A stretch of 64,000 nucleotides of DNA from Streptomyces taklimakanensis (GTDB lineage: Bacteria; Actinomycetota; Actinomycetes; Streptomycetales; Streptomycetaceae). The stretch lies in the NCBI RefSeq assembly GCF_009709575.1, contig NZ_WIXO01000001.1, positions 3,536,001 through 3,600,000 of the forward strand, read 5' to 3'. The translations under genes and the position numbers were made by a program. Under the pieces are notes generated by a model. It saw nothing but the letters and a program-made list of their open reading frames with translations. It was not told the origin of the DNA and made no database searches. This document shows positions 51,866-61,787 of this stretch, one piece after another (position 1 is the first letter of the stretch; the number at the start of each line of letters is the position of its first letter).

Positions 51866-53485
51866 ATGGGACATGTGGAGGCGGCGCACCTGGAGTACTA
51901 CCTGCCCGATGGGAGGGTGCTCCTGAACGACGTCTCGTTCCGGGTCGGCGAGGGTGCCTCGGTGGCCCTGGTGGGGGCCAACGGCGCCGGCAAGACGACG
52001 CTGCTGCGGCTGATCGCCGGTGAGCTGAAGCCGCACGGCGGCACGGTGACGGTCGGCGGCGGGCTCGGGGTGATGCCGCAGTTCGTGGGGTCGGTGCGGG
52101 ACGAGCGCACGGTGCGCGACCTGCTGGTCTCGGTGGCCCGGCCGCGGATCCGCCAGGCGGCGGAGGCGGTGGACGCCGCCGAGCTGAAGATCATGGAGGT
52201 CGACGACGAGGCCGCGCAGATGCAGTACGCGCAGGCGCTCGCCGACTGGGCCGAGGCCGGCGGCTACGAGGCCGAGACGGCGTGGGACGTGTGCACCACC
52301 GCCGCCCTGGGCGTCCCGTACGAGAAGGCGCAGTGGCGGAAGGTGCGCACCCTGTCGGGCGGCGAGCAGAAGCGGCTGGTGCTGGAGGCCCTGCTGCGCG
52401 GCCCGGACGAGGTGCTGCTGCTGGACGAGCCGGACAACTACCTCGACGTCCCCGGCAAGCGGTGGCTGGAGGAGCGGCTGGGCGAGACCCGCAAGACGGT
52501 CCTGTTCGTCTCCCACGACCGGGAGCTGCTGGCGCGGGCGGCGGAGAAGATCGTCAGCGTGGAGCCGGGCCCGGCCGGGTCGGACGTGTGGGTGCACGGC
52601 GGCGGCTTCGCCACGTACCACCGGGCGCGCAGGGAGCGCTTCGCCCGCTTCGAGGAGCTGCGCAGGCGCTGGGACGAGCAGCACGCCCAGCTCAAACGGC
52701 TGGTGAACACCCTCAAGCAGAAGGCCGCCTACAACGACGGGCTCGCCTCCCGCTACCAGGCGGCGCGCACCCGGCTGCGGAAGTTCGAGGAGGCGGGGCC
52801 GCCGCAGGAGCCGCCGCGCGAGCAGGACATCCGGATGCGGCTGCGCGGCGGGCGCACCGGGGTGCGGGCGGTCACCTGCTCCGCCCTGGAGCTGACGGGG
52901 CTGATGAAGCCGTTCGACCTGGAGGTCTTCTACGGCGAGCGGGTCGCGGTGCTCGGCTCCAACGGCTCGGGCAAGTCGCACTTCCTGCGGCTGCTGGCCG
53001 GCGGCGACGTGGCGCACACGGGGGAGTGGAAGCTGGGCGCCCGGGTGGTGCCCGGCCACTTCGCCCAGACCCACGCGCACCCCGAACTCCAGGGGCGCAC
53101 CCTGCTGGACATCCTGTGGACCGAGCACGCCAGGGACCGGGGCGCGGCGATGTCCGCGCTGCGCCGCTACGAGCTGGACCGCCAGGCCGAGCAGCCCTTC
53201 GACAGACTCTCGGGCGGCCAGCAGGCCCGCTTCCAGATCCTGCTGCTGGAGCTGGCCGGATCGACGGCGCTGCTGCTGGACGAGCCGACCGACAACCTGG
53301 ACCTGGAGAGCGCCGAGGCGCTCCAGCAGGGGCTGGAGGCGTACGAGGGGACGGTGCTGGCGGTGACGCACGACCGCTGGTTCGCCCGTTCCTTCGACCG
53401 CTTCCTGGTCTTCGGCGCGGACGGGCGGGTGCGGGAGGTGCCCGAGCCGGTCTGGGACGAGGGCCGGGTGGCGCGGGCGCGCTGA
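51866..53485 (+). CDS. ABC-F family ATPase
   Basis: The 539-residue protein has two ABC ATPase domains and no membrane segments. Domain 1: Walker A GANGAGKTT, signature LSGGEQKR, Walker B VLLLDEPDNYLD. Domain 2: GSNGSGKSH, LSGGQQAR, ALLLDEPTDNLD. A charged linker (about 245-320) with RYQAARTRLRKFEEA joins them. ABC-F proteins act on the ribosome, either in translation control or in protection from antibiotics. Which of these applies cannot be decided. The ATG at 51866 has no good ribosome site and lies 54 bases from the divergent gene. Confidence 0.9.
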   Translation: MGHVEAAHLEYYLPDGRVLLNDVSFRVGEGASVALVGANGAGKTTLLRLIAGELKPHGGTVTVGGGLGVMPQFVGSVRDERTVRDLLVSVARPRIRQAAEAVDAAELKIMEVDDEAAQMQYAQALADWAEAGGYEAETAWDVCTTAALGVPYEKAQWRKVRTLSGGEQKRLVLEALLRGPDEVLLLDEPDNYLDVPGKRWLEERLGETRKTVLFVSHDRELLARAAEKIVSVEPGPAGSDVWVHGGGFATYHRARRERFARFEELRRRWDEQHAQLKRLVNTLKQKAAYNDGLASRYQAARTRLRKFEEAGPPQEPPREQDIRMRLRGGRTGVRAVTCSALELTGLMKPFDLEVFYGERVAVLGSNGSGKSHFLRLLAGGDVAHTGEWKLGARVVPGHFAQTHAHPELQGRTLLDILWTEHARDRGAAMSALRRYELDRQAEQPFDRLSGGQQARFQILLLELAGSTALLLDEPTDNLDLESAEALQQGLEAYEGTVLAVTHDRWFARSFDRFLVFGADGRVREVPEPVWDEGRVARAR

Positions 53486-53529
53486 GGGGGTCGCGCGGGG
53501 GGTCGAGGGGGCGCTCGCCGAGGGGCGTT

Positions 53530-53559
53530 TTGACCCGTGCGGAGGACGGCCGGTATCCT
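53530..53559 (+). promoter_or_regulatory. rplM-rpsI promoter
   Basis: TTGACC (53530-53535) and TATCCT (53554-53559), spacer 18, is a strong principal-sigma match about 170 bases before rplM. Confidence 0.7.
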
Positions 53560-53737
53560 GCTGGTTCGTTGTGCGTATTGGCTTGCTCGTTCTCACGTGA
53601 GAGGCCGTTACGCCTGGTCCACCTGGACGATGACCAGCGACCCGCATCGGCTTGCGTCACCGACGCGTGGTCAGGGCTGTCGTGATCTCCGGTGACCTTG
53701 TCAGGAAACACTCACTGAAGAAGCGAAGGCTACGACC

Positions 53738-54181
53738 GTGCGTACGTACAGCCCCAAGCCCGGCGACGTCCAGCGTCAGTGGCACGTCATCGACGCCACC
53801 GACGTCGTCCTGGGCCGTCTGGCCTCCCAGGCCGCCACCCTTCTGAGGGGCAAGCACAAGCCGGTGTACGCGCCGCACGTTGACGCTGGTGACTTCGTCA
53901 TCATCATCAACGCCGACAAGGTGCACCTCTCCGGCAACAAGCGGACCCAGAAGCTGGCCTACCGCCACTCCGGCTACCCGGGCGGTCTGCGGTCCGTCCG
54001 CTACGACGACCTGCTCCGCAACAACCCGGAGAAGGCCGTGGAGAAGGCCGTCAAGGGCATGCTCCCGAAGAACTCCCTGGGCCGTCAGATGCTCTCGAAG
54101 CTGAAGGTCTACGCGGGCGAGAACCACCCGCACGCCGCCCAGCAGCCGGTTCCGTTCGAGATCACCCAGGTCGCGCAGTAG
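53738..54181 (+). CDS. rplM: 50S ribosomal protein L13
   Basis: The 147-residue early-assembly protein starts at GTG 53738 ([20 protein letters not shown]). [20 protein letters not shown] and [15 protein letters not shown] [20 protein letters not shown] are conserved. rpsI follows after 39 bases as a standard two-gene operon. Confidence 0.98.
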   Translation: MRTYSPKPGDVQRQWHVIDATDVVLGRLASQAATLLRGKHKPVYAPHVDAGDFVIIINADKVHLSGNKRTQKLAYRHSGYPGGLRSVRYDDLLRNNPEKAVEKAVKGMLPKNSLGRQMLSKLKVYAGENHPHAAQQPVPFEITQVAQ

Positions 54182-54220
54182 TCCGGCCACCACCAAGACT
54201 GAAGAGAGCTGAGGAGAACC

Positions 54221-54724
54221 GTGGCCGAGACCACCGCCGAGACCCCGATCGAAGAGGTCGAGCAGTACACCACCGAGACGCCCGAGGGGGTCGAGGAGTA
54301 CTCCACCGAGTCCCTCGCGTCCCGTTTCGGTGAGCCCCAGCCGGGTGCCGGCACCGGGCGTCGCAAGAACGCCATCGCCCGCGTGCGCATCGTGCCGGGC
54401 AGCGGCCAGTGGAAGATCAACGGCCGCACCCTTGAGGCCTACTTCCCGAACAAGGTCCACCAGCAGGAAGTCAACGAGCCGTTCAAGGTTCTGGAGCTGG
54501 ACAACCGCTACGACGTCATCGCCCGCATCAGCGGCGGTGGCATCTCGGGTCAGGCCGGCGCCCTGCGCCTGGGCGTGGCCCGCGCGCTGAACGAGGCGGA
54601 CGTGGACAACAACCGCGGTCCGCTGAAGAAGGCCGGCTTCCTGACCCGCGACGCCCGCGCGGTCGAGCGGAAGAAGGCCGGTCTGAAGAAGGCCCGCAAG
54701 GGCACGCAGTACAGCAAGCGTTGA
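54221..54724 (+). CDS. rpsI: 30S ribosomal protein S9
   Basis: The 167-residue protein starts at GTG 54221. An acidic N-terminal extension of about 45 residues ([17 protein letters not shown]) is typical of Streptomyces. The conserved domain with [17 protein letters not shown] and the basic tail [12 protein letters not shown], which reaches the P-site tRNA, follows. A strong terminator lies after it. Confidence 0.98.
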   Translation: MAETTAETPIEEVEQYTTETPEGVEEYSTESLASRFGEPQPGAGTGRRKNAIARVRIVPGSGQWKINGRTLEAYFPNKVHQQEVNEPFKVLELDNRYDVIARISGGGISGQAGALRLGVARALNEADVDNNRGPLKKAGFLTRDARAVERKKAGLKKARKGTQYSKR

Positions 54725-54760
54725 TCGACGCCATACCTGTACGCGTTCGCGGAAGCCGCT

Positions 54761-54806
54761 GATGAGCGCCCCGACAGCACCGTCCCGGTGTGTCGGGGCG
54801 CTCGTC
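54761..54806 (+). terminator. Terminator after rpsI
   Basis: Arms 54761-54776 and 54791-54806 form a 16-base-pair stem (one G-T pair), extended by a short inner stem, and are followed by TTCC. The gap up to glmM (54807-54990) shows no clear promoter. Confidence 0.8.
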
Positions 54807-54990
54807 TTCCGGCCACCGGCCGCCACCGCTCGACCGCGGTCCGTCCGCGCCGGCGTCCGGCCCCCGGTGGGGCGTACGGCGGCACGCCGGGGGCGCGGCC
54901 GTGCCGCCGGCGCGCCCCAAGGGCGTATATCTGGATGAACCGGGCCCGCGGCGTGCCCGGACCCTCAGCTCGGAACTCGGAGGAACCACG

Positions 54991-56349
54991 GTGGGACGAC
55001 TCTTCGGTACGGACGGTGTGCGCGGGGTCGCCAACGCCGACCTGACCGCCGAAATGGCGCTCGGTCTGTCGGTCGCGGCGGCGCACGTGCTCGCCGAGGC
55101 GGGCACGTTCAAGGGTCACCGCCCGGTGGCGGTGGTCGGACGTGATCCGCGCGCGTCCGGGGAGTTCCTGGAGGCCGCCGTGGTGGCCGGACTGGCCAGC
55201 GCGGGCGTGGACGTGCTCCGGGTGGGCGTGCTGCCGACCCCGGCCGTGGCGTACCTGACCGGCGCGCTCGGCGCCGACCTGGGCGTGATGCTCTCGGCCA
55301 GCCACAACCCCATGCCCGACAACGGCATCAAGTTCTTCGCCCGCGGCGGCCACAAGCTCGCCGACGAGCTGGAGGACCGCATCGAGCAGGTCTACCGCGA
55401 GCACGCCTCCGGCGAGCCGTGGGACCGTCCCACGGGCGCCGGCGTGGGCCGCGTCAAGGAGTACGACGAGGGCTTCGACAAGTACGTCGCCCACCTCGTC
55501 GGCGTGCTGCCCAACCGGCTCGACGGACTCAAGGTCGTCATCGACGGCGCGCACGGCGCGGCGGCCCGGGTCTCCCCGGAGGCGTTCGCACGGGCGGGCG
55601 CCGAGGTCGTCACCATCGCCACCGAACCCGACGGCGTCAACATCAACGACGGCTGCGGCTCCACCCACCTCGACGGCCTGCGCGCGGCCGTCGTCGAGCA
55701 CGGCGCCGACCTGGGCGTGGCGCACGACGGCGACGCCGACCGCTGCCTGGCCGTGGACGCCGCCGGCGAGGAGGTCGACGGCGACCAGATCCTCAGCGTG
55801 CTGGCGCTGGGGATGAAGGAGACCGGAGCGCTGCGGAAGAACACCGTGGTGGCCACGGTGATGTCCAACCTGGGCTTCAAGCTCGCCATGGAGCGCGAGG
55901 GCATCGAGCTGGTCCGGACGGCCGTCGGCGACCGCTACGTGCTGGAGGAGATGAAGCGCGGCGGCTACTCGCTGGGCGGCGAGCAGTCCGGGCACGTCAT
56001 CGTCCTGGACCACGCCACCACCGGCGACGGCACCCTGACCGGCCTGATGCTGGCCGCGCGGGTGGCCGCCACCGGCCGCCCCCTGGCGGAGCTGGCGGGC
56101 GTCATGGAGCGCCTGCCGCAGGTGCTGATCAACGTGCCGGACGTGGACAGGAGCCGGGTCGGTTCCTCGGCCCGGGTGGTCACCGCCGTGAGCGAGGCCG
56201 AGCGGGAACTGGGCGAGACGGGTCGGGTGCTGCTGCGCCCCTCCGGCACCGAGCCGCTGGTGCGGGTGATGGTCGAGGCGGCCGACCTGGAGCAGGCCCG
56301 CGCGGTGGCCGAGCGGCTGGCCGACGAGGTCAAGTCGGCGCTGGGCTGA
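54991..56349 (+). CDS. glmM: Phosphoglucosamine mutase
   Basis: The 452-residue enzyme converts glucosamine-6-phosphate to glucosamine-1-phosphate for UDP-GlcNAc and cell-wall synthesis. The active Ser104 is in [16 protein letters not shown], the metal site DGDADR is in [14 protein letters not shown], and the phosphate-binding loop [14 protein letters not shown] lies near the C-terminus. GTG 54991 has GGAGGA 6 bases upstream. It supplies the step after GlmS, whose gene lies 1.6 kb downstream. Confidence 0.97.
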   Translation: MGRLFGTDGVRGVANADLTAEMALGLSVAAAHVLAEAGTFKGHRPVAVVGRDPRASGEFLEAAVVAGLASAGVDVLRVGVLPTPAVAYLTGALGADLGVMLSASHNPMPDNGIKFFARGGHKLADELEDRIEQVYREHASGEPWDRPTGAGVGRVKEYDEGFDKYVAHLVGVLPNRLDGLKVVIDGAHGAAARVSPEAFARAGAEVVTIATEPDGVNINDGCGSTHLDGLRAAVVEHGADLGVAHDGDADRCLAVDAAGEEVDGDQILSVLALGMKETGALRKNTVVATVMSNLGFKLAMEREGIELVRTAVGDRYVLEEMKRGGYSLGGEQSGHVIVLDHATTGDGTLTGLMLAARVAATGRPLAELAGVMERLPQVLINVPDVDRSRVGSSARVVTAVSEAERELGETGRVLLRPSGTEPLVRVMVEAADLEQARAVAERLADEVKSALG

Positions 56350-56386
56350 CGGCCCCGCGCCGCCGCGCCCGGGGCCGCCGGCCGGG

Positions 56387-57454
56387 TCAGAGCTTGCGCA
56401 GCGACAGGCGCTGGACCTTGTGGTCCGGCCCCTTGCGCAGGATCAGGCCGGCCCGGCCCCGGGTGGGGGCGATGTTCTCCTCCAGGTTCGGCCGGTTGAT
56501 CGTCCGCCAGATCCCGCGCGCGTACTCCAGCGCCTCCTCCTGGGACACCTGCGTGTACCTGCGGAAGTAGGAGGAGGGGTTCTGGAAGGCCGTCTCGCGC
56601 AGCTTGCGGAAGCGGCCCAGGTACCACCGCTCGATGTCCTCGGTGCGGGCGTCCACGTAGACGGAGAAGTCGAAGTAGTCGGCGACCGCGAGCCGGGTCC
56701 GCCCGTCCCTGCCGGGCAGGGCGGGCTGGAGGACGTTCAGGCCCTCGACGATCAGGATGTCGGGGCGGCGCACCGTCAGCACCTCGTCGGGGACGATGTC
56801 GTAGATCAGGTGCGAGTAGACGGGGGCGGTGACCTCCTCCCGGCCGGCCTTGACGTCCGCGACGAACCGGGTGAGCGCCCGGCGGTCGTAGGACTCGGGG
56901 AAGCCCTTGCGCGCCATCAGACCCCGCCGGTGGAGTTCGGCGTTGGGCAGCAGGAAACCGTCGGTGGTGACCAGCTCCACCGACGGGTGCTCGGGCCAGC
57001 GGGCGAGCAGCGCCCGCAGCAGCCGCGCCACCGTGGACTTGCCCACCGCCACGCTGCCCGCCACCCCGATGACGAACGGGGTGCCGCGCTGGGCGCCGTG
57101 CCCGCCGCCCGCGTCGCCCAGGAAGGTGTTGAGCGCGCCGCGCAGCCCGTGGGTGGCGCCGACGTACAGGTTGAGCAGGCGCGACAGTGGCAGGTAGACG
57201 TCGCGGACCTCGTCCAGGTCGATGACGTCGCCCAACCCGCGCAGCTCCTCGACCTCCTCGGCGGTCAGCGGCAGCGGCGTCTTGTCCCGCAGCGCGCTCC
57301 ACTCGGCGCGCGAGAGGTCGACGAAGGGGCTGCTGTCGGACGACCGGCCGCGCCGTTGCTGTGGCGGCACCCCGGCGCCGGACGGGGCGGCGGGCGCGGA
57401 GGCGGAGGCGGCCGGGGACGCGGGGGAGCTGACGGGGGTGGACACGGGCCCCAT
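56387..57454 (-). CDS. coaA: Pantothenate kinase, type I
   Basis: The 355-residue enzyme performs the first step of CoA synthesis, phosphorylating pantothenate. The P-loop [12 protein letters not shown] (130-141), [20 protein letters not shown] and [10 protein letters not shown] are family hallmarks, and [12 protein letters not shown] and DFSVYVDA follow. The N-terminal 45 residues are Ala/Pro/Ser-rich and not conserved. The ATG at 57454 has a weak ribosome site, so a later start is possible. It is convergent with glmM, 37 bases apart. Confidence 0.93.
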   Translation of the reverse strand: MGPVSTPVSSPASPAASASAPAAPSGAGVPPQQRRGRSSDSSPFVDLSRAEWSALRDKTPLPLTAEEVEELRGLGDVIDLDEVRDVYLPLSRLLNLYVGATHGLRGALNTFLGDAGGGHGAQRGTPFVIGVAGSVAVGKSTVARLLRALLARWPEHPSVELVTTDGFLLPNAELHRRGLMARKGFPESYDRRALTRFVADVKAGREEVTAPVYSHLIYDIVPDEVLTVRRPDILIVEGLNVLQPALPGRDGRTRLAVADYFDFSVYVDARTEDIERWYLGRFRKLRETAFQNPSSYFRRYTQVSQEEALEYARGIWRTINRPNLEENIAPTRGRAGLILRKGPDHKVQRLSLRKL

Positions 57455-57624
57455 TGTCGGTCCGCGCGTGGCCCCGCTCACGCCCGATCCCGTGTGATCA
57501 GCAGCACAGCGGCGGGGTGCCCGGACGGGGTGTACGCGGCGCCGCCCCCGCGGGTACGTTGCCCGTGTTCGCCCAGCCGTCCGCACCCGTTCCGCCCCGC
57601 GCGCCCGGCCCCGAGGATGCCCCC

Positions 57625-57900
57625 ATGTCGTCGCCGCTCCGACGCTTCGGTCCGGCCGCTCTCCGCCGGGGCCGCCGCCGAACCCCGTCCGCCGAACCGA
57701 CCCCCGCCGAGGCTCGGGCCCGGGCGCGCGCCGCCCTGGTGTGGTCGGAGCTCCTGGCGGAACTGCCCGACGAGGACCTGGGCGAGCACCCGCGCGACGC
57801 GCTGGAACTGCACCGCTGCGGCGACCGGCCGCGCCCCGAGGAGGCGGAGTACCTGGAGGTCGTCCGGGACGCCGCCGACCGGATGGCGGGAGGGCGCTGA
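57625..57900 (+). CDS. Small hypothetical protein
   Basis: The 91-residue basic N-terminus and acidic C-terminal half ([20 protein letters not shown]) are visible. ATG 57625 has GAGGA 7 bases upstream. There is no signal peptide or known domain. It lies between coaA (divergent) and glmS. Codon use fits the genome, so it is plausibly real, with unknown function. Confidence 0.5.
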   Translation: MSSPLRRFGPAALRRGRRRTPSAEPTPAEARARARAALVWSELLAELPDEDLGEHPRDALELHRCGDRPRPEEAEYLEVVRDAADRMAGGR

Positions 57901-57923
57901 CCGTCATCCCACCCGGCGCACCG

Positions 57924-57936
57924 TAGGCTGCATCGC
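57924..57936 (+). promoter_or_regulatory. -10 box placed for a leaderless glmS mRNA
   Basis: TAGGCT (57924-57929) ends 7 bases before the glmS ATG and there is no Shine-Dalgarno sequence, so the transcript may begin at or next to the start codon. The -35 is unclear. Confidence 0.5.
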
Positions 57937-59784
57937 ATGTGCGGAATCGTTGGTTATGTGGGAGGGCAGTCCGCCCTCGACGTCGTCATCGCGGGACTGA
58001 AGCGGTTGGAGTACCGCGGTTATGACTCGGCGGGCGTGGCCGTCCTCGCCGACGGCGGCCTGGCGGCCGCCAAGAAGGCCGGGAAGCTGGCCAACCTCGG
58101 CAAGTTGTTGGACGAGCGCCCGCTGCCGGCCGGCTCCACCGGCATCGGCCACACCCGGTGGGCCACCCACGGTGGGCCGACCGACGCCAACGCGCATCCG
58201 CACCTGGACAACTCCGGGCGGGTCGCGGTCGTCCACAACGGCATCATCGAGAACTTCGCCGCGCTCCGCGTCGAGCTGGCCGAACGCGGTCACGAGCTGA
58301 CCTCCGAGACCGACACCGAGGTCGTCGCCCACCTGCTGGCCGAGAACTTCTCCTCCTGCGGCGACCTGGCCGAGGCGATGCGGCAGGTGTGCCGCCGGCT
58401 GGAGGGTGCCTTCACGCTCGTCGCGGTGCACGCGGACGAGCCGGACACGGTCGTCGGCGCCCGGCGGAACTCGCCGCTGGTGGTCGGTGTCGGCGAGGGC
58501 GAGAACTTCCTCGCCTCCGACGTCGCCGCGTTCATCGCCCACACCCGCGAGGCCATCGAGCTGGGCCAGGACCAGGTCGTGGAGCTCAAGCGGGACCAGG
58601 TGACGGTCACCGACTTCGACGGCGCGCCCGCCGAGACCCGCGCCTACCACGTGGACTGGGACGCCTCGGCCGCCGAGAAGGGCGGCTACGACTACTTCAT
58701 GCTCAAGGAGATCGCCGAGCAGCCCAAGGCGGTCGCCGACACCCTCCTGGGCCGCATCGACGAGTCCGGCCGGCTCGCCCTGGACGAGGTCCACATCCCC
58801 GACCACGTGCTGCGCGAGATCGACAAGGTCGTCATCGTCGCCTGCGGCACGGCCTACCACGCCGGGATGATCGCCAAGTACGCCATCGAGCACTGGACGC
58901 GCGTCCCCTGCGAGACCGAGCTGGCCAGCGAGTTCCGCTACCGGGACCCGATCCTGGACCAGCGCACCCTGGTCATCGCCATCAGCCAGTCCGGCGAGAC
59001 CATGGACACCCTGATGGCGCTGCGCCACGCCCGTGAGCAGGGCGCCAAGGTGCTGGCCATCTGCAACACCAACGGCTCGACGATCCCGCGCGAGTCCGAC
59101 GCGGTGCTCTACACCCACGCCGGGCCCGAGGTCGCGGTGGCCTCCACCAAGGCGTTCCTGACCCAACTGGTGGCCTGCTACCTCGTCGCCCTCTACCTGG
59201 GCCAGGTGCGCGGCACCAAGTGGGGCGACGAGATCGACGCGGTGATCCGCGAGCTGTCCCAGATCTCCACCGAGGTGGAGAAGGTGCTGGCCACCATGGA
59301 GCCGGTGCGGGAGCTGGCCCGCTCCCTGGCCGAGAAGGACACCGTGCTCTTCCTCGGCCGCCACGTGGGCTTCCCCGTCGCCCTGGAGGGCGCGCTCAAG
59401 CTCAAGGAGCTGGCCTACATGCACGCCGAGGGCTTCGCCGCCGGCGAGCTCAAGCACGGTCCGATCGCGCTGATCGAGGACGACCTGCCGGTGGTCGTGG
59501 TGGTGCCGTCGCCGCGGGGCCGCTCCGTCCTGCACGACAAGATCGTCTCCAACATCCAGGAGATCCGGGCCCGGGGCGCGCGGACCATCGTCATCGCCGA
59601 GGAGGGCGACGAGACGGTCGTGCCGTACGCCGACCACCTGGTGCGCGTCCCCGCCACGCCGACCCTGCTCCAGCCGCTGGTGGCCACCGTGCCGCTCCAG
59701 GTCTTCGCCTGCGAGCTGGCCACGGCCCGCGGCAACGAGGTGGACCAGCCGCGCAACCTGGCCAAGTCGGTGACGGTGGAGTGA
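57937..59784 (+). CDS. glmS: Glutamine-fructose-6-phosphate aminotransferase (isomerising)
   Basis: The 615-residue enzyme makes glucosamine-6-phosphate from fructose-6-phosphate and glutamine, the entry to amino-sugar synthesis. The N-terminal glutaminase domain starts with Cys2 ([10 protein letters not shown]), and [16 protein letters not shown] is conserved. Two SIS sugar-isomerase domains (about 285-420 and 455-600) follow, with [10 protein letters not shown] and the C-terminal [11 protein letters not shown]. No glmS riboswitch or ribosome site is seen upstream. The mRNA may be leaderless. Confidence 0.97.
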   Translation: MCGIVGYVGGQSALDVVIAGLKRLEYRGYDSAGVAVLADGGLAAAKKAGKLANLGKLLDERPLPAGSTGIGHTRWATHGGPTDANAHPHLDNSGRVAVVHNGIIENFAALRVELAERGHELTSETDTEVVAHLLAENFSSCGDLAEAMRQVCRRLEGAFTLVAVHADEPDTVVGARRNSPLVVGVGEGENFLASDVAAFIAHTREAIELGQDQVVELKRDQVTVTDFDGAPAETRAYHVDWDASAAEKGGYDYFMLKEIAEQPKAVADTLLGRIDESGRLALDEVHIPDHVLREIDKVVIVACGTAYHAGMIAKYAIEHWTRVPCETELASEFRYRDPILDQRTLVIAISQSGETMDTLMALRHAREQGAKVLAICNTNGSTIPRESDAVLYTHAGPEVAVASTKAFLTQLVACYLVALYLGQVRGTKWGDEIDAVIRELSQISTEVEKVLATMEPVRELARSLAEKDTVLFLGRHVGFPVALEGALKLKELAYMHAEGFAAGELKHGPIALIEDDLPVVVVVPSPRGRSVLHDKIVSNIQEIRARGARTIVIAEEGDETVVPYADHLVRVPATPTLLQPLVATVPLQVFACELATARGNEVDQPRNLAKSVTVE

Positions 59785-59824
59785 GCCCGGCCTCCGGGCT
59801 TCCGCGGGGGAGGGGAGGTCACGC

Positions 59825-60193
59825 GTGATCGTCGGGGTGGGAGTCGACGTCGCCTCGATCGACCGGTTCGCCGGCGCGCTGGCCCGCACTCCCCGGCTCG
59901 CCGACCGCCTGTTCACCGCCGGGGAGTGGACGCTGCCCGACGGTGAACGGCGCTCGACGGCCTCCTTGGCGGCGCGGTTCGCCGCCAAGGAGGCCGTGGC
60001 CAAGGCCCTGGGCGCGCCCGGCGGGCTCCGGTGGACGGACGCGGAGGTGGTGACCGACGCCTCCGGACGCCCCTCGCTGCGGGTGACCGGGACGGTCGCG
60101 GCCCGCGCGGCCGAGCTGGGCGTGCGGCACTGGCACGTCTCGCTCAGCCACGACGCGGGGGTGGCGACGGCCATGGTGATCGCGGAGGGGTGA
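59825..60193 (+). CDS. acpS: Holo-[acyl-carrier-protein] synthase
   Basis: The 122-residue enzyme attaches the phosphopantetheine arm of CoA to acyl carrier proteins. The magnesium-binding Asp in [14 protein letters not shown] and Glu in [13 protein letters not shown] are present, and [20 protein letters not shown] ends it. GTG 59825 has a GGAGG-like site upstream. The last codons and stop are duplicated in tandem just downstream. Confidence 0.95.
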   Translation: MIVGVGVDVASIDRFAGALARTPRLADRLFTAGEWTLPDGERRSTASLAARFAAKEAVAKALGAPGGLRWTDAEVVTDASGRPSLRVTGTVAARAAELGVRHWHVSLSHDAGVATAMVIAEG

Positions 60194-60203
60194 TCGCGGA
60201 GGG
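60176..60203 (+). repeat. 14-base tandem duplication at the acpS stop
   Basis: GTGATCGCGGAGGG occurs at 60176-60189 and 60190-60203. The copy duplicates the final codons of acpS, including the stop, and is probably a slippage event. It also brings a GGAGGGG sequence closer to nnr. Confidence 0.8.
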
Positions 60204-60224
60204 GTGACCGGGCCCGCCGGCGGT

Positions 60225-60237
60225 CAGACTGTGGGGC
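60225..60237 (+). promoter_or_regulatory. -10-like box before nnr
   Basis: CAGACT (60225-60230) ends 7 bases before the nnr ATG, a spacing that suggests leaderless transcription. GTGACC (60204-60209) could be a -35 with a short spacer of 15. Confidence 0.4.
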
Positions 60238-61773
60238 ATGAGGGATGCCTACAGCGTGGAGACCGTACGGGCGGCCGAGCGCGAGCTGATGGCCCGGCTG
60301 CCCCCGGGGACGTTGATGAAGCGCGCCGCGGCCGGGCTGGCCGCCGCCTGCGCCGGGACGCTGGGGCGGGTCCGCGGCCGGGTCTACGGCAGCAGGGTCG
60401 TCCTGCTGGTCGGCAGCGGCGACAACGGCGGGGACGCCCTGTTCGCCGGCGCGTACCTGGCCCGGCGCGGAGCCGGGGTGACGGCCGTGCTGCTCAGCCC
60501 CGAGCGCGCGCACGGGGCCGGGCTCGCCGCGCTGCGGTCGGCCGGGGGCCGGGCCGTGGCGGCGCCCGGGGCCGTGGTGGAGGGCGCCCCCGTCGACCTG
60601 CCCGCTCTGCTGGGACGGGCCGACCTCGTGCTGGACGGCATCGTCGGCATCGGCGGGCGCGGCGGGCTGCGGCCGGACGCGGTGGAGGTCTGGGACGTCG
60701 TCCGGGACGCCGGGGTGCCGGTCGTCGCCGTGGACCTGCCCAGCGGCGTCGACGCCGACACCGGAGAGGTGCGCGGCGTGGCGGTGCGGGCGACGGCGAC
60801 GGTGACCTTCGGGGCCCACAAGCCGGGCCTGCTGCTGGCCCCGGCGCGCGAGCACGCCGGGGCCGTGCACCTGGTGGACATCGGTCTGGGGCCGTACCTG
60901 GCGGGCACGGCCCCCGTGGCCCGCGCCCCGCGGCACGCGGACGTGGCCCGGCTGCTTCCCGGCCCGTCCGCCGAGAGCGACAAGTACCGGCGCGGCGTCA
61001 CCGGGGTGGCGGCCGGTTCGGCCCGCTATCCGGGCGCGGCCGTCCTCGCCGTGGCGGGCGCGCTGCGGGGCGGCGCGGGTGCCGTGCGGTACGCCGGGCC
61101 GGCCGCCGACGCGGTGGTCGCCCGTTTCCCCGAGACCCTGGTCTCCGCCGGTCCGCCCTCGGCGGCGGGCCGGGTGCAGGCGTGGGTCGTCGGGCCCGGC
61201 CTCGGCGACGACCGGGCGGCGCGGGAGACCGTGCGCGACGTGCTGGCCGCACGGGTGCCGGTGCTGGTGGACGCCGACGGGCTGCGGCTGGTGGACGTCG
61301 AGCGGGTCCGTTCCCGCACCGCCCCCACCCTGCTCACCCCGCACGCCGGTGAGGCGGCGGCGCTGCTGGACGGCGTGCCGCGCGAGGAGGTGGAGTCGGC
61401 GCGGCTGTCCTCGGCCCGGGAACTGGCGCGGCGGTACCGGGCGACGGTGTTGCTCAAGGGCTCCACCACGGTGATCGCCGGTCCGGAGGAGGGGCCGGTC
61501 CTGGTCAATCCCACCGGCACCGGTTGGCTGGCCACGGCCGGCAGCGGTGACGTGCTCTCCGGGCTGGTCGGATCGCTGCTCGCCGCCGGACTGTCGGCCC
61601 GCGACGCGGCGGCGGTCGGCGCGTACCTCCACGGGCTGGCCGGCCGCCGGGCGGCTCCGCTGGCCGTCGCGACGGACGTGGCGGACGCGCTGCGCCCGGT
61701 CTGGCGGGACGTCGCGGAGGGGCCGCGCCGGCCACCGCGCGGGCGGGAAGAGGGCGCTCGGGGGGAGACCTGA
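60238..61773 (+). CDS. nnr: Bifunctional NAD(P)HX epimerase/dehydratase
   Basis: The 511-residue enzyme repairs hydrated NADH and NADPH. The N-terminal YjeF domain (about 1-215) epimerises NAD(P)HX and shows LVGSGDNGGDALFAGAYLAR and VVAVDLPSGVDADTGEVRG. The C-terminal kinase-like domain (about 225-500) dehydrates the S form using ADP or ATP and shows TLLTPHAGEAAALLDG and TAGSGDVLSGLVGSLLAAG. It lies between acpS and alr, as in other actinobacteria. Confidence 0.95.
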   Translation: MRDAYSVETVRAAERELMARLPPGTLMKRAAAGLAAACAGTLGRVRGRVYGSRVVLLVGSGDNGGDALFAGAYLARRGAGVTAVLLSPERAHGAGLAALRSAGGRAVAAPGAVVEGAPVDLPALLGRADLVLDGIVGIGGRGGLRPDAVEVWDVVRDAGVPVVAVDLPSGVDADTGEVRGVAVRATATVTFGAHKPGLLLAPAREHAGAVHLVDIGLGPYLAGTAPVARAPRHADVARLLPGPSAESDKYRRGVTGVAAGSARYPGAAVLAVAGALRGGAGAVRYAGPAADAVVARFPETLVSAGPPSAAGRVQAWVVGPGLGDDRAARETVRDVLAARVPVLVDADGLRLVDVERVRSRTAPTLLTPHAGEAAALLDGVPREEVESARLSSARELARRYRATVLLKGSTTVIAGPEEGPVLVNPTGTGWLATAGSGDVLSGLVGSLLAAGLSARDAAAVGAYLHGLAGRRAAPLAVATDVADALRPVWRDVAEGPRRPPRGREEGARGET

Positions 61774-61787
61774 GACACTGGTGGGCG
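61774..61787 (+). promoter_or_regulatory. -10-like box before alr
   Basis: GACACT (61774-61779) ends 8 bases before the alr ATG and no ribosome site is visible. It is a third case of the leaderless pattern in this cluster. The box overlaps the nnr stop region. Confidence 0.35.

Noticed and set aside
57937..57960. glmS riboswitch upstream of glmS
   Set aside because: The gap between the preceding gene and glmS is only 36 bases, too short for the ribozyme.
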